From assembly GCA_025050575.1 (NCBI GenBank), contig JALBVE010000005.1, positions 1 through 55,928 of the forward strand: a stretch of 55,928 nucleotides of DNA, written 5' to 3'. The notes beneath the pieces are model-generated. The model ran no database searches. It saw nothing but the letters and a program-made list of their open reading frames with translations, and had not been told where the DNA came from. Source of the stretch: Candidatus Devosia symbiotica. Its GTDB lineage: Bacteria; Pseudomonadota; Alphaproteobacteria; Rhizobiales; Devosiaceae. The position numbers were made by a program, and so were the translations under genes. Below, piece by piece: positions 29,323 to 39,834 of the stretch. The first letter of the stretch is position 1. The number at the start of each line of letters is the position of its first letter.

Positions 29323-30582
29323 TGATCAAAGAACGCCTCTATGTCTTCGACACCACCCTGCGTTATGGCGCGCAGGCAGCCGGCATTAAGTTCTCGCTGG
29401 AGAGCAAGATTTCCATTTGCCCTCTGCTCGAGGATTTGGGCGTCGACTACATTGAGGGCGGCTATCCAGGCGCCAATCCGGTCGATACCGAATTCTTTCA
29501 GACTAAGCGCACCAAACGGGCAAAATTCACTGCCTTTGGCATGACTAAGCGGGCAGAGTGTTTGGCCACCAATGATCCGAGTGCGCAGAGTCTACTCAAT
29601 TCGCAGGCTGAGGCGGTGTGCTTTGTGGCCAAGGCCTGGAATCACTAGGTCACGGTGGCTCTCGAAATCCCGCTTGACAACAATCTCGACAATCTGTGCG
29701 ATAGCGTCCTTCCTGCGGTCGCGGCCAACAAGGAATCGTTGGTCGATTGCGAGCACTTCTTTGATGGCTTTAAGACCAAGCTTGATTACGCTCTGGCCTG
29801 CGTGCGCACCGCCCTCGACGCGGGCGCCAACTGGGTCGTGCTCTGCGACACCAATGGCGGGTACTATGCCGAGCGAAATCCGCTGTCGAGGCCGGCGTGC
29901 GCCAGATCTAGGGCATGCTCAACGGTATCGGCGAGCGCTGCGGCAACGTCAATCTGATCACACTGATCCCCACGCTAGTGCTTAAGCCCTTCTTTGCCGA
30001 CCGTTTTGAGACATCCGTCGCGGCGGACAATCTGACCCGGCTCACCCAGTATTCTCACGCCTTCGATGATCGGCTCAACCGTTCCCTCTGCAAGCAGTTG
30101 CCCTATGTCGGCGCCACGGCCTTCGCTACAAAGGCGGGTATCCACGCCTCGGCGCTGCTCAAGGACTTTTCCAGCTACGAGCACGTGCCGCCCGAAAGTG
30201 TCGACAATGAACGCTCCATCATGAGCAGCCAGCAGGCCAGGAAATCCAATCTGCTGATCGCCCTGGCACAGAACGGCATTGCCCTGGCCAAGGATGATCC
30301 GCATCTTGAAAGACTGCTGACCACAGTCAAGGAGCGCGAATCGCGCGGATATTCTTATGACGGCGCCGGCGCCCCATTTGCTATTCTAGCTTGAACTGGT
30401 CGACTTCAAGGTACGTATCCTGTACGTGGCACGGGCGCGGTCACCCATGTATTGGTCAAAAGTCGCGATAGGAGTGGGAGAAGTAGTATACCATCGGCGT
30501 ATTGCCCAACATTATTGATGCTGCCTTTGAAGTTCTGTATGAATCAATCAACTACAAGCTGCTCAAGACTGAAGCGCTTTAA
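29323..30582 (+). pseudogene. cimA: (R)-citramalate synthase, multiply broken
   Basis: Condenses pyruvate and acetyl-CoA on a threonine-independent isoleucine route. The start at ATG 29323 reads MIKERLYVFDTTLRYGAQAA; the metal-binding aspartate of LRDGAQ is Tyr. TAG at 29646-29648 (ancestral Gln) is followed by VDCEHFFDGFKTKLDYALAC and WVVLCDTNGG. Then about 40 residues, including the HxHND metal motif, are deleted near 29880, TAG 29909-29911 follows, and then GMLNGIGERCGNVNLITLIP and PYVGATAFATKAGIHASALL. The C-terminal domain is reduced, ending TIGVLPNIIDAAFEVLYESI. About 420 codons remain of roughly 530. Loss would impair isoleucine supply unless threonine deaminase is present elsewhere. 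Confidence 0.88.
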
Positions 30583-30644
30583 TACGCGACATCACAGCCG
30601 CTCACACCGGACAGCGTTGCCGTCACAACGGTCCGGGAGGACAA

Positions 30645-30956
30645 ATTGGCCGATCCCGCTCCGAAACAATCCGCCCCAAAACAACCTCTGGCGCTCGCGC
30701 TCGGGGTCGCCGCTCTGACCGTTGTCCTTGGCCTTCTGGCCGGCCCCAATGTCGTTAATTGTTTTAATTTGGCCGATGGCATGAGCCAGTGCCTGCAAGG
30801 CAGGATGCGGGAGGCCGAGCTGCTTCCGGCTAGCACTGCCCAGGCGTAGTTTGATGCCGATACTGCGGCCCGCCGCTCCTTCTGCCACAGAAGCGTCTGC
30901 CGGACCGGATCTATCCTGGCCAGATCTTCAACCTGCCCGACGGCACAATCAACTGA
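30645..30956 (+). pseudogene. LysM peptidoglycan-binding protein, interior deleted
   Basis: From a TTG at 30645 the frame gives ADPAPKQ and a membrane anchor (LALALGVAALTVVLGLLAGP), then NVVNCFNLADGMSQC and a TAG after STAQA at 30847. Shortly after, in another frame, comes DRIYPGQIFNLPDGTIN, the typical ending of a LysM domain, with TGA at 30954. The middle and most of the LysM repeat are gone. The identification rests on the two ends and is moderately certain. Confidence 0.55.
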
Positions 30957-31012
30957 GCATAACATGGCTCGCCAATTCAGCGGGCCATTGATTATTTCCC
31001 ACGATGCTCCCA

Positions 31013-31026
31013 TATATCGCAATATA
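31013..31026. promoter_or_regulatory. Probable ArsR operator (TATAT-CGCA-ATATA)
   Basis: A perfect 5-bp inverted repeat separated by four bases lies 22 bp upstream of the preferred ArsR start. AT-rich dyads of this kind are the usual autoregulatory sites of ArsR/SmtB repressors. Its position argues that translation starts downstream, at 31048. Confidence 0.5.
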
Positions 31027-31047
31027 CCGATCAACGCAGTTGAGCCG

Positions 31048-31368
31048 ATGCAAGACGATGATATTGCCACCATCATGCGAGCGCTGGGTCACCCGGTGCG
31101 CCTCAACATCCTGCGTATCATTGCTAGGCAGCAGCGTGGCGAGTGTTATTGCGCCGATATAACAGACTCTCTGACCTTGGCGCAGTCCACGGTCAGCCAG
31201 CACATCAAGGTGCTGCTTGACGCCGGTTTGATCGAGCGCAGGTCGCGCGGCACCCGCAATTGCTACATCGTTCACCATGAACGATTGGCCTCCCTGGGCT
31301 CGGCCTATTCTGGCATGCTTGTCGGCTTGGGCCCTGCTACCTCCAAATTGGAAGCGGAACTGGCTTGA
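31048..31368 (+). CDS. ArsR-family transcriptional repressor
   Basis: The 106-residue winged-helix repressor has ATIMRALGHPVRLNILRIIA, the cysteine pair ECYCADI (about residues 36-42) and the recognition helix LAQSTVSQHIKVLLDAGLIE. Cysteines next to the recognition helix are those used by ArsR/SmtB sensors for metals or oxidants. An in-frame ATG at 30964 would add 28 residues, but that stretch contains the AT-rich dyad and looks like a promoter. The stop overlaps the start of the following ABC exporter (TTGATG), so the two were coupled. The regulator is intact, but its partner is dead, so it may now only repress itself. Confidence 0.85.
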   Translation: MQDDDIATIMRALGHPVRLNILRIIARQQRGECYCADITDSLTLAQSTVSQHIKVLLDAGLIERRSRGTRNCYIVHHERLASLGSAYSGMLVGLGPATSKLEAELA

Positions 31369-33231
31369 TGCCACCCGATATCGCCGAAAAGAAGCCGTCC
31401 GCTAGCGCGGACGAGGGCTCTGTATTCACGACTATCAGCAATCTGTGGACCTATATGTGGCGGCCGACCGGGCCGATCTGCGCCTGCGGGTCGTCCTGGC
31501 CATTGCCGCACTGCTGCTGAGCAACGTCGGCACGACCCTTATTCCATTTGTCTATAAGGGCATTATCGACAGCCTTGATAGCTCGGCGCCCAATAGTGCT
31601 ATGGTCTTCGGGCTTGCGATCCCCATCGTGCTGGTCACAGCCTATGTGCTGGGCGATATCGTCGATGCCGATTTTCAGCAATTGCGCGACATGCTGTTCG
31701 TGAGCATGGGCCAGAATGCCGTGCGCAAGATCGCCCTGCGCACCTTCCACCTGGCGCGCTGCACCGGCGGCCTTAGTCGCGTGATCGAACGCGGCATCAA
31801 GGGCATCGAGACCATCGTGCGCTTCACGATGCTGAACATCCTGCCTACCGTGGTTGAATTCGCCATCACCGCGGTTATTTTCATCTCGATGTTCGGCGTC
31901 AGCTATCTGGGCGTGCTGATCGTGATGATCTGGGGCTATCTCTACTTTACCATCAAGGCCTCGAACTAGCGTATCGGCATTCGCTGGAACATGAAGAATT
32001 CCGACACCGATGCCAATGGCAAAGCCATCGACAGCCTACTCAACTTTGAGACAGTCAAATATTTCGCCAATGAGAAGATGGAGATCGATCGCTACGACGC
32101 CTCCATGGCGGGTTATGAGTGCTCTGCAATCCACATCTGAATCTCACTGAACTTCCTCAACTTCGGCTAGGCGGTCATCTTTACAGCGGCTTTCTGGTCA
32201 TTGCTATCATGGCCATCAACGGCGTGATCGCCAAGACTCTGACGCTGGGCAATTTTATCCTGTTCAATACCTTCCTGATGCAGATCTACCACCCACCTGA
32301 TTTCATCAGCTTTGTCTATCGCGAATTGCGGCAAGGTCTCACCGACATCGAAGAGATGTTTAAGATGCTCGATCAGAACTCAGAAATCGAGGACAAACCA
32401 GAGGCCTCCGCGCTGACCATTACTGGCCCGGTGATCCGCTTCGAAGGCGTCAACTTCCATTACGATCCCGAACGCGTCATTCTTAAAGGTGTCAGCTTTG
32501 AAGTGCTCACCGGCAAGACTGTGGCTATCGTTGGCTTCACCGGCACGGGCAATTCCGCTATCTCATGGCTTCTCTATTGCCTCTATGACGTTATTGGCGG
32601 CAGGATTACCATCGATGGTCAGGATCTGTGCGACGTGACCCAGAAGAGCTTGCGTTCGGCCATCGACATGGTTCCTCAGGACGCGGTGCTATTCAACGAC
32701 ACTATTGGCTACAATATCGAGTATGGCCGCCCAGGTGCTTCAGCTAAGGACGTCAGGGCCGCTGCTGCTATAACCCAGGTCGGTCCGTTCATCGAGACTC
32801 TGCCCAAGGCCTATAATACCCGGGTCGGTGAGTGTGGCCTCAAGCTTTCCGGCGGTGAGAAACAGCGCGTGGCCATCGCCCACACAATTCTCAAGGCATC
32901 CTCGATCCTGATCCTGGATAAAGATACGCCTGCGCTCGACACTAAGACCGAGCGTGATATCCAGTCCGCGCTAGATGTGGTCTCGTAGAACCGCACCACG
33001 GTCGTTATCGCCCATCGCCTGTCCACCGTGGTCAATGCCGACGAGATTCTGGTATTGCGCGAAGGCGTGGTGGCCGAGCGGGGTAGCCATCAGGATCTGC
33101 TGGCCCTCGATGGACTTCTACGACCAGATGTAGAATCGGCAGCGCGAGGCGACCGAGGCCGAGGAAAATTGCTCCAGACCGCCAACGATCCCGACGGCTT
33201 CGTCAAACGCGGTCTGCCTGCCGCCGAATAG
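31367..33231 (+). pseudogene. Atm1/HMT-type ABC exporter 2, multiply broken
   Basis: The span of about 621 codons is the normal length. An early frameshift (near 31440) leads to the membrane domain (VVLAIAALLLSNVGTTLIPF). TAG 31967-31969 (ancestral Trp), TGA 32138-32140, TAG near 32170 (ancestral Gln in NFLNFGQAVIF), TAG after VVS at 32986-32988 and TAG near 33130 interrupt it. The ATPase is also mutated in key residues: Walker A is GFTGTGNSA (Lys to Asn) and the Walker B glutamate is Lys (ILILDKDTPALD), although LSGGEKQRVAIAHTIL is kept. Such exporters move glutathione-metal or persulfide conjugates. It is coupled to the ArsR repressor just upstream. Confidence 0.92.
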
Positions 33232-33616
33232 GGTAAGGGAGCGTCATCGCTGTGGCCTGCTCGCTCAGCCGAGCGCTCCATTGAGTCTGCTCCGTGAGGC
33301 TCATTTGGCCTGATATTGGGTCGCTCCATGTTGGCGAAGCGCTTGCTGCTCGATTTGATTACTGAATTTATGCAAGCCTAACGACGGCGCTGTCTGCAGC
33401 ACCTGAATTCCTCGACGTTTATGGCGCCCCGGCACAAATCGAGCTGCGCCAGTCCGCCTTGAGTTATTGAGTGCGGCTGACTGAAGTTGGTCGAGCACTG
33501 CGCTTGTCACAGGCCGAAATGATGGGTCGGGCTGCTGAGAGTTTCTATCGCATGACATCAGCATCGAACAACGACAACAGCATATTGGCCTGGACAGGAC
33601 ACAAAAAATGCCCGCA
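33232..33616. other. Gene-free stretch with a possible coding remnant
   Basis: A plus-strand frame at about 33400-33653 reads PEFLDVYGAPAQIELRQSAL, a TGA, then VRLTEVGRALRLSQAEMMGR. It is protein-like but not assigned to any family. Nothing else is visible. Confidence 0.3.
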
Positions 33617-36600
33617 CTACTGCGAGCCTTCTGCATTCAAGTTGGATCGATAGCGTTTGGCGCCATCTGCGTCGGCCGGGATTTCCACGGCCATGCCGTC
33701 GAACCCGCTGGGCGTTGCCATTGCTGGCTGGCCGCCGCGGCCTATGGCGAAGCGAGCCAGACGCGCAAGCTGCTCGCTGAGCCATTTGATGTGCTTCCAC
33801 AGCGCGTTGGGTGCCACCACCATGACCGGCACCACCATAACCAATGTCAGGGCAGTGGATATGAACAGGCCTGAAACCAACGCTGCCGACAGATGCAAGA
33901 ACCATGAGCCGGCAATGCCGCTCATCACGATTTTGCGGCGGATGAAATCGAACTCGACGTTGAGGGTCATCAGGATGACGTCTAGACCTCTCATCATGGC
34001 AGTGAGCAGAACCGGACACACATGCTGGCTGATAGTGATCAACACCGCCTTGACCAGTTCTACGCCTTCGTCACGATTGTAGTGGTTGTAGATGTTGATC
34101 AGCACGGTGCCGTTCTTCACAACGAAGCCGGCCAGTGCAACAATACTAAGGCCCGTCATGATGGCCGAGAAGCTCATCCCGGTGACCAGCATGCCCAGCA
34201 ATATCCCGCCCAGTGACATGATCACCGTCGTGAGCGTTACCAGCACCTGGTAGAAGCTGTTGTACTCCAGTAGCAGGATCGGGAAGATCAGGAACATCGC
34301 GGCCCCAAAGGTTGATACGATGAAGGCATTGGTGTCGTCCACCTGCTCAGTCGCATCGCCATAGACGATCTCGACGCTTGAGAGAAATTCCTGTGTTGCC
34401 TCCGAGGCCTTGATCTCCTTAATCTTGTCGGCAGCGGTGATCTCTTGGCCATCCGCATTGGTTGGGTTGAGGTTGGCAGCTACGTCTATCGCATAGACGC
34501 CATTGCGCCGCGATATATTGGCGACCTTGGGTACAGCCTTTCGTTCGATGAAGTTGGACACCGACACCAGCCCCTGCGCTGTTACAATTCTTAGGGAATC
34601 CAGCGCATCAAAAGTCCGCTCGCTTTCGGGTAGACGGACGCGAATGTCGAGTTTATCACCACCATCGTCGGGACGATAGCTACCCAGCTTCATCCTCGAG
34701 ATGACCAGCTGCACATACGGGCTCAACTCGCGCACGCCGATGCCGTATTTGGCAGCGCCCTCACGATCAATGGTCACCTGTCAGTCGATATTGGGGGCAG
34801 GGTGGCCATCTTCGACGTCGATCGTGTCGCCAAGATCATTCTCGATGAAGTCGCGGAGCTTGGCCACAGTTGGGCTGATATCGCCATAGACGGTACCTTC
34901 CACGCGTATATTGATGGCCTTACCGGCAGGCTGGCTGTCTTCCTGCGCAGGAATCTGCACATCCAGACCGGAAATATCGGCCACGCGGGTGCGGATGTCC
35001 TGGAAAATCTCCTCAGCCTTGACGCGTTTATTATAGGGCATCAGCTGCAGATTGAATGAACCAACCGTATCCGGTGAGGACCTGCTGCCCAGACCACCAC
35101 TGCCGCCAAAGCTCATGATAACGTCCTGGATACCGTGCACCTGCAAGATTTCTTTTTCCATTTCGATCAACGGGTCACGAATTTCCACCGGCGAGTAATT
35201 GGCGCGGGTGATGACGTTGACGGTGCCAAATTCCGGCGCGGCCTTTTCGTCCTCGTCCACATGGCGCGAGGCGATGAAGGAACCGATAATCAGCATGAAG
35301 ATCGGCGCTGAAACCAGCGAGGCGATCATCACCGTGATTACGATTGTTGGCGGATAGCTCATGAACTTGCCGATAATGCCCAGCTAAAATAATAGCGGCG
35401 CGAAGGCGTCCAATGTGGTGAAGGTTACCGAAACCACAGGGACGAACATCTTGCGAGCCGCCATGATGAAGGCTTCCTTTTTGGACACGCCTTCCTGCAG
35501 CTTGTGCTCGGCATATTCGACCACCACAATCGGGTCGTCTACCAGCACACCCACCGCCAGTACCAGACCGAATATGATCATCATGTTGATGGTCATACTC
35601 AGCATCTGCAGGACGAGGAACGCGATCATGAACGAGATCGGGATCAACATGCCGATCATGATGGCGGCGCGCTAGCCCAGCGTTGCGATACAGGTGATCA
35701 GCACCAGCGTCGCGGCGATCAACACAGCAGCCTCAAGCGAGCGGAACATGCCCTTGGTCGTGTCAGCCTGGTTAATCAGAAAGCTGGTTTTAATGGCTTG
35801 TGGCCAGTCCTCAGTGAATTTGGACGTGATGCTACGCACTTTGTCCGACACATTGATCACATTGATGCCCAGCTTCTTGGATGCGCCCAGCGTGATGGCC
35901 GGCTGTCTATTCACATAGGAAAACTGCTTTGCGTCTTCAAAGGTCCGTGTGATGTTGGCCACATCGCCAAAGGTTACGACCGTATCGCCGACCGTCTTGC
36001 GCGGCAGCGAATAGATGTCCTATGCGTTCTTGATCAGCCCGGGGACCTTAAACATTGAACGAGCCTTGGCTGGTGTCCAGTGTGCCGCCGGCCACAACCA
36101 TGTTGTTCTTAGTCAGAGTGTCAAAAAGTTGCGCGGCCGTCAGATCATAGGCGTTGAGGCGATTGAAGTCGATCGTGATTTTGAGCACTTCGTCGCGCGA
36201 ACCCGACAGCGAAACGCTCTGCACATCGGCTATGCTCTCAAGCTCTTCCTTGAGATCCTTGGCACGGCGCACCAGTTCGCGCTCTGGCACGGCACTATAG
36301 ATGGTAACGGAAATGATCGGCATGTCGGTAAACGACAGCTCGGTGACCGTTGGCTCGTTGGCATCGTTGGGCAATTTGGATGAAACCCCGTTCATCGTCG
36401 CGCAGATATCGGCCAGAGCCTGGTCCTTGTTCGTATCGACGTTAAACTCGAGAAAGACCGAGGCGTGGCCGGTAGTGGAAGTTGAGGAGTAGTTCTCTAG
36501 CTCATCAATTTCCTTGACCCGGTCTTCAATAGGCTTGGCCAGCAATTTCTCAGCATCGCGTGGTGACACGCCTGATTGGCTAATCGACACGTAGAAATAC

Positions 36601-36731
36601 GGAATGTCGATGGCCGAGAAGCTCTCCTTGGGCATGGTGTTGTAAGTCATCAGGCCCTCACCCAGCAGCAGTGCCATGACAGTTAGAACGACGCGCGGCA
36701 TCCGCAGGATGCGTTCGATGAAATCCAGCAT
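33617..36731 (-). pseudogene. RND multidrug efflux permease, multiply broken
   Basis: Inner-membrane proton/drug antiporter of the AcrB/MdtC type. The span of 1038 codons equals the normal length, so there are no large deletions. From ATG 36731 (MLDFIERILRMPRVVLTVMA) the frame breaks near 36055 and has TAG at 36020-36022, 35672-35674 and 35384-35386, and TGA at 34781-34783; the contexts (LLF-stop-LGIIG, NID-stop-QVTID, KNA-stop-DIYSL) fit former Trp or Gln codons. The transmembrane-4 aspartate pair is kept (GVLVDDPIVVVE). It is the third gene of padR-MFP-RND, its ATG following the MFP stop by four bases. Confidence 0.92.
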
Positions 36732-36735
36732 GAGA

Positions 36736-37965
36736 TCAGCTCGCTGTTACGTTGGTGGCGTCGACCGATTGGCCGTCGGTTACGTACTCTTGACCGACAA
36801 TAATGACGTCAACAGCTTACTGGTAGGCCGAGCACCCACACGCCTTCGCGTGTGTCGCTGGCTATTTGCATGGGCACAAATTTGGCCATACCATCTTCCA
36901 CGGTCTGCACGCCCAGCACGCCATCGGCGTCCAGTGTTAGGGTGGATTGTGGCAGCAGGTGAGCAGGAGCCGAACCCATGTTCACTGTTGCACTTGCAAT
37001 GATGCCGTCCCGAATGGCGCCATCAGTATTGGGCAGTTCGATTTCAGCGGGGAAAGAGCGTGTCGCTGCGTCGGTGGTTGCGGCGATGAATGTCACCTTG
37101 CCCGCAACATCATGATCGGTGACCGTCGTCACCATGGCTTCGAGCCCCAGGCGGGCGCGACCGATACGTGCTTCCGACACCTGGCCGACAAACAGCGTTG
37201 GGTCCAGCTGCACAATATTGGCGCAGGTTTGGCCCTAGGGCAGCATGGAACCAGCTACAGCCAGCGGCGCGTGTATCACACCGGCTACCTTGACGCGGAT
37301 CTCGGTACGGTCCAGCTCTGTCTGGGCGTTTTCCACCAAGGCTTCGGCCGCAGTCACGCTTGCCTTGGACGCCGACAGAGCCACTTCGACATTTCGAGCT
37401 CTCTTTGCGGCCGCAAGTCCCTTGCTGCGTAGCTCGACATTGGTGTCGAAATCAGCCTGTGCCTGGGCCAGTCCGGCCTTCGCTTGGGCCACAGCGGCGC
37501 GTGTGCCCTGATCAAGCGTGCACAGCAGATCGCCAATGGCGATCTTGTCGCCATTGTTCATGTGCACTGTATCGATAATTCCAGCAGTGTCCGCCACTGC
37601 GCCGACGGATGCCTTGGCCTCGGTGTGTCCGCGTAGTATCACTACAATCGTAAAGGGCTCTGCCACATAGGTTATAGTGCGTACCGACTGTAGTGTGGTA
37701 TTGGAGCCGTGTTCAGCTTCGTTGCGCTGGGCAATCATCAGGGTCGAATCCACGGTCTCGCCGGTATTATGCTCGGCCAGAACACCGGCCTCGGCTATGT
37801 GAATGGCGATTGGACCATACTCTTTTGCCTTTAATCACCGATATGATTGGCTTTTCGCCGTTGCTTGGACCATTGCCGCTAATCACTAGAATGCCTGTCG
37901 AGAGCCACAGCCCCGCCAGCACGAGTATCAGGAACGCAACACCGTAAGAAGAAATATACTCGCAT
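36736..37965 (-). pseudogene. RND efflux membrane-fusion protein (HlyD/AcrA family), broken
   Basis: Periplasmic adaptor partner of the RND permease. The N-terminal anchor lies in two frames from ATG 37965 (frameshift near 37950, hydrophobic VAFLILVLAGLWL). After another shift near 37825 come EPFTIVVILRGHTEAKASVG, a lipoyl-like half (NGDKIAIGDLLCTLD), an alpha-hairpin (AVAQAKAGLAQAQADF), TAG 37235-37237, the beta-barrel (VQLDPTLFVGQVSEARIG) and a frameshift near 36825 before the final DVIIVGQEYVTDGQSVD. It is full-length but non-functional. It lies between padR and the permease in one operon. Confidence 0.88.
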
Positions 37966-37980
37966 CGAGAATTTACCCCT

Positions 37981-38526
37981 TTATTCTGCCGCGTCTTTTT
38001 CAGGCTCAGCTCGCGCTAATGTGATCAGTTCGTGCATATGGGTGCGCAGATTCTGTTCGGGAATCTCCATAATAGCACGACCGTAATTGATCACCCATGT
38101 GTCTGATGCATTGCTGCAACGCTCTTCTGCGGCCTCTTCCAGATGCTTGCGCTTGTCTATCGTCTGCTGCAGGAATTCATTGAACCTGGTTTCCACCAGG
38201 TCGCGCGGCAGGATATAGGCAAAACGAGCAAACGGCAGAAACGGGCTGCGGAACATGTCTTCGCTCAGCGGCATTGCCAATTGCTGCGCAAATTCGGCGC
38301 GGCCGGCCTTGGTGAGGGGGTATATTTTTTGCCGGCTTGCCATCTTGTTGTTCGGCGCGGCTGGTCAGCAGCTTTCTTCTTCAAGCTTTGCTAGGGCCGG
38401 ATGGATCGATCCGAAGCTGGCTTCGATGAAGTACGAGCTCTCGCCTTCCACACAAAGACGCCGGATTTCATATCCGGTGGCTTTGCCTTCATAAAGGACT
38501 GACAAACACAAAGTTCTGACGTTCAT
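37981..38526 (-). pseudogene. PadR-family repressor, frameshifted
   Basis: From ATG 38526 the winged helix reads MNVRTLCLSVLYEGKATGYE, IRRLCVEGESSYFIEASFGS and IHPALAKLEEE. A frameshift near 38365, followed by a second in the A-run near 38330, breaks the wing (LTSRAEQQDGKPA in another frame). The rest resumes as YPLTKAGRAEFAQQLAMPL with the C-terminal dimerisation helices. The 182-codon span is normal. As first gene of the efflux operon it would have been an autorepressor relieved by phenolic or drug ligands. Its operator is described separately. Confidence 0.85.
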
Positions 38527-38556
38527 GCATAGTGCTCCGTCGGCATGTGCCGAGCC

Positions 38557-38592
38557 GATATATGTTGGTGCATTATATGCACAGCATATATC
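38557..38592. promoter_or_regulatory. Nested palindromic operator upstream of padR-MFP-RND
   Basis: An outer perfect inverted repeat GATATATG (38557-38564) and CATATATC (38585-38592) encloses an inner perfect one, GTGCAT-TAT-ATGCAC (38568-38582). The site ends 31 bp before the padR start. PadR-family sites are typically dyads built on ATGT/ACAT-like halves, so this is the probable PadR operator and overlaps the likely promoter. Confidence 0.6.
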
Positions 38593-38656
38593 GTGCAAGA
38601 TATGCGCACCGATTGATGAAATAGATCAGTTAAGCCAAGGTTGCATGGCAGTCAAA

Positions 38657-39475
38657 TTAACTGAGGATATTACTCATTTCCGCCGCTGCCTGGCGGGCCA
38701 GGCTGGAACTGGCCGCCGCAACGAAATAGGGGTTGAGGAATGCCAGTTCGCCCTTGCCATAGCGCAGGCGCTCCCCATCCAGGGTAACGACCGCTCCCCC
38801 TGCTGCCTCCAGAACCGCTTGACCGGCCGCGGTGTCCCACTCGCAGGTTGGGGTGAACCGGGGATATAGTTCGGCATCGCCGCGTGCCAACAGGCAGAAT
38901 TTAAGCGAGGAGCCCATCGACACGTTGGGCTGTATATCCAGCACATCGCACAGCGTTGCCAGAGCGGCGTGCCCATGCGACCGACTCGCAACAATCCGCG
39001 TGGGGTGTGAAGACGTCACCCGGATCGGTCTGGCCTCTGCAACGGCGCCGGAGCGCGTATTGCAGGCATAGGCGCCGCGTACATCACCCACAAATGTCTC
39101 CCCGGTGGCCGGGGCTAGCACCACGCCCATCACCGGAATACCATGTTCAACCAGCGCAATATTGATCGTGAACTCGCCATTGCGCTTGATGAATTCCTTG
39201 GTGCCATCCAGCGGATCGACAACGAAATAGCGCTCGCCCAGCACCGGAATAATTAAAGCAGCCACGCTTTCTTCGCCCAGCACCGGAATGCCGGTTGGTC
39301 TGAGATGGTCTAGGATTACCGCCTCGGCTGCCGCGTCGGCTTCGGTGACGGGCGAGCCGTCCAACTTGGCCACTGCCGTGATTGGCCGCGCATAGATATC
39401 AAGGATGACGTGCGCCGCCGCCATTGCTGCATCGAGCATCAACAGCGTCAGCGTCTCGTTGGTCGGCGCCTGCAT
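38657..39475 (-). CDS. cysQ: 3'(2'),5'-bisphosphate nucleotidase
   Basis: Hydrolyses 3'-phosphoadenosine 5'-phosphate (a by-product of sulfate assimilation) to AMP; member of the inositol-monophosphatase fold. The 272-residue protein shows the metal-binding GEES (about residues 67-70), DPLDGTKEFIKRNGEFTINI (about 87-106) and CEWDTAAGQAVLEAAGG (about 210-226). It is intact. The start at ATG 39475 leads into the normal N-terminus. It lies nine bases downstream of the nadC remnant on the same strand. Sulfate uptake (cysA remnant at 52922) is damaged, so its present role may be clearing PAP made by other reactions. Confidence 0.93.
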   Translation of the reverse strand: MQAPTNETLTLLMLDAAMAAAHVILDIYARPITAVAKLDGSPVTEADAAAEAVILDHLRPTGIPVLGEESVAALIIPVLGERYFVVDPLDGTKEFIKRNGEFTINIALVEHGIPVMGVVLAPATGETFVGDVRGAYACNTRSGAVAEARPIRVTSSHPTRIVASRSHGHAALATLCDVLDIQPNVSMGSSLKFCLLARGDAELYPRFTPTCEWDTAAGQAVLEAAGGAVVTLDGERLRYGKGELAFLNPYFVAAASSSLARQAAAEMSNILS

Positions 39476-39483
39476 TGTTATGG

Positions 39484-39834
39484 CTATGCTACCTCTATCT
39501 CGACATCAAGCCCGAGATCGAGCGATTGTGCAGCCATGGTGATCTGGCTGGTGGAGATGTAGTCTACGCCGGTTTCGCCAATCGCACGCACCCCGTCCAG
39601 CTTCACATCGCCCGAAGCTTCTAGTCTTGCCCGTCCGGCATTGATCGCCACCGCCTGTCGCAATGTGTCATTGTCTATATTGTCCAGCAGCACCACGCGA
39701 GCGCCTGCGGACAGCGCCTCTTCCAGCTCGGTCAGTGTCTGCGCCTCAATCTCGATCGCCACCAGATGCCCGGCAAAGGCTTTGGCCGCGCCGGTGATGT
39801 ACGCGCCACCACCGTCCGATGCAACCTAGTGATG
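39484..39834 (-). pseudogene. nadC: Quinolinate phosphoribosyltransferase, C-terminal remnant
   Basis: Only the C-terminal barrel strands remain: AKAFAGHLVAIEIEAQ, LEEALSAGARVVLLDNIDND, TLRQAVAINAGRARLEASGD and GETGVDYISTSQITMAAQSL. The first 160 or so residues, with the KDNH catalytic lysine region, are missing. Upstream the frame continues through a TAG (39826-39828) into the AGE-family remnant, which indicates a deletion-fusion. NadC turns quinolinate into nicotinate mononucleotide, so de novo NAD synthesis is cut here unless a second copy exists. Confidence 0.85.
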
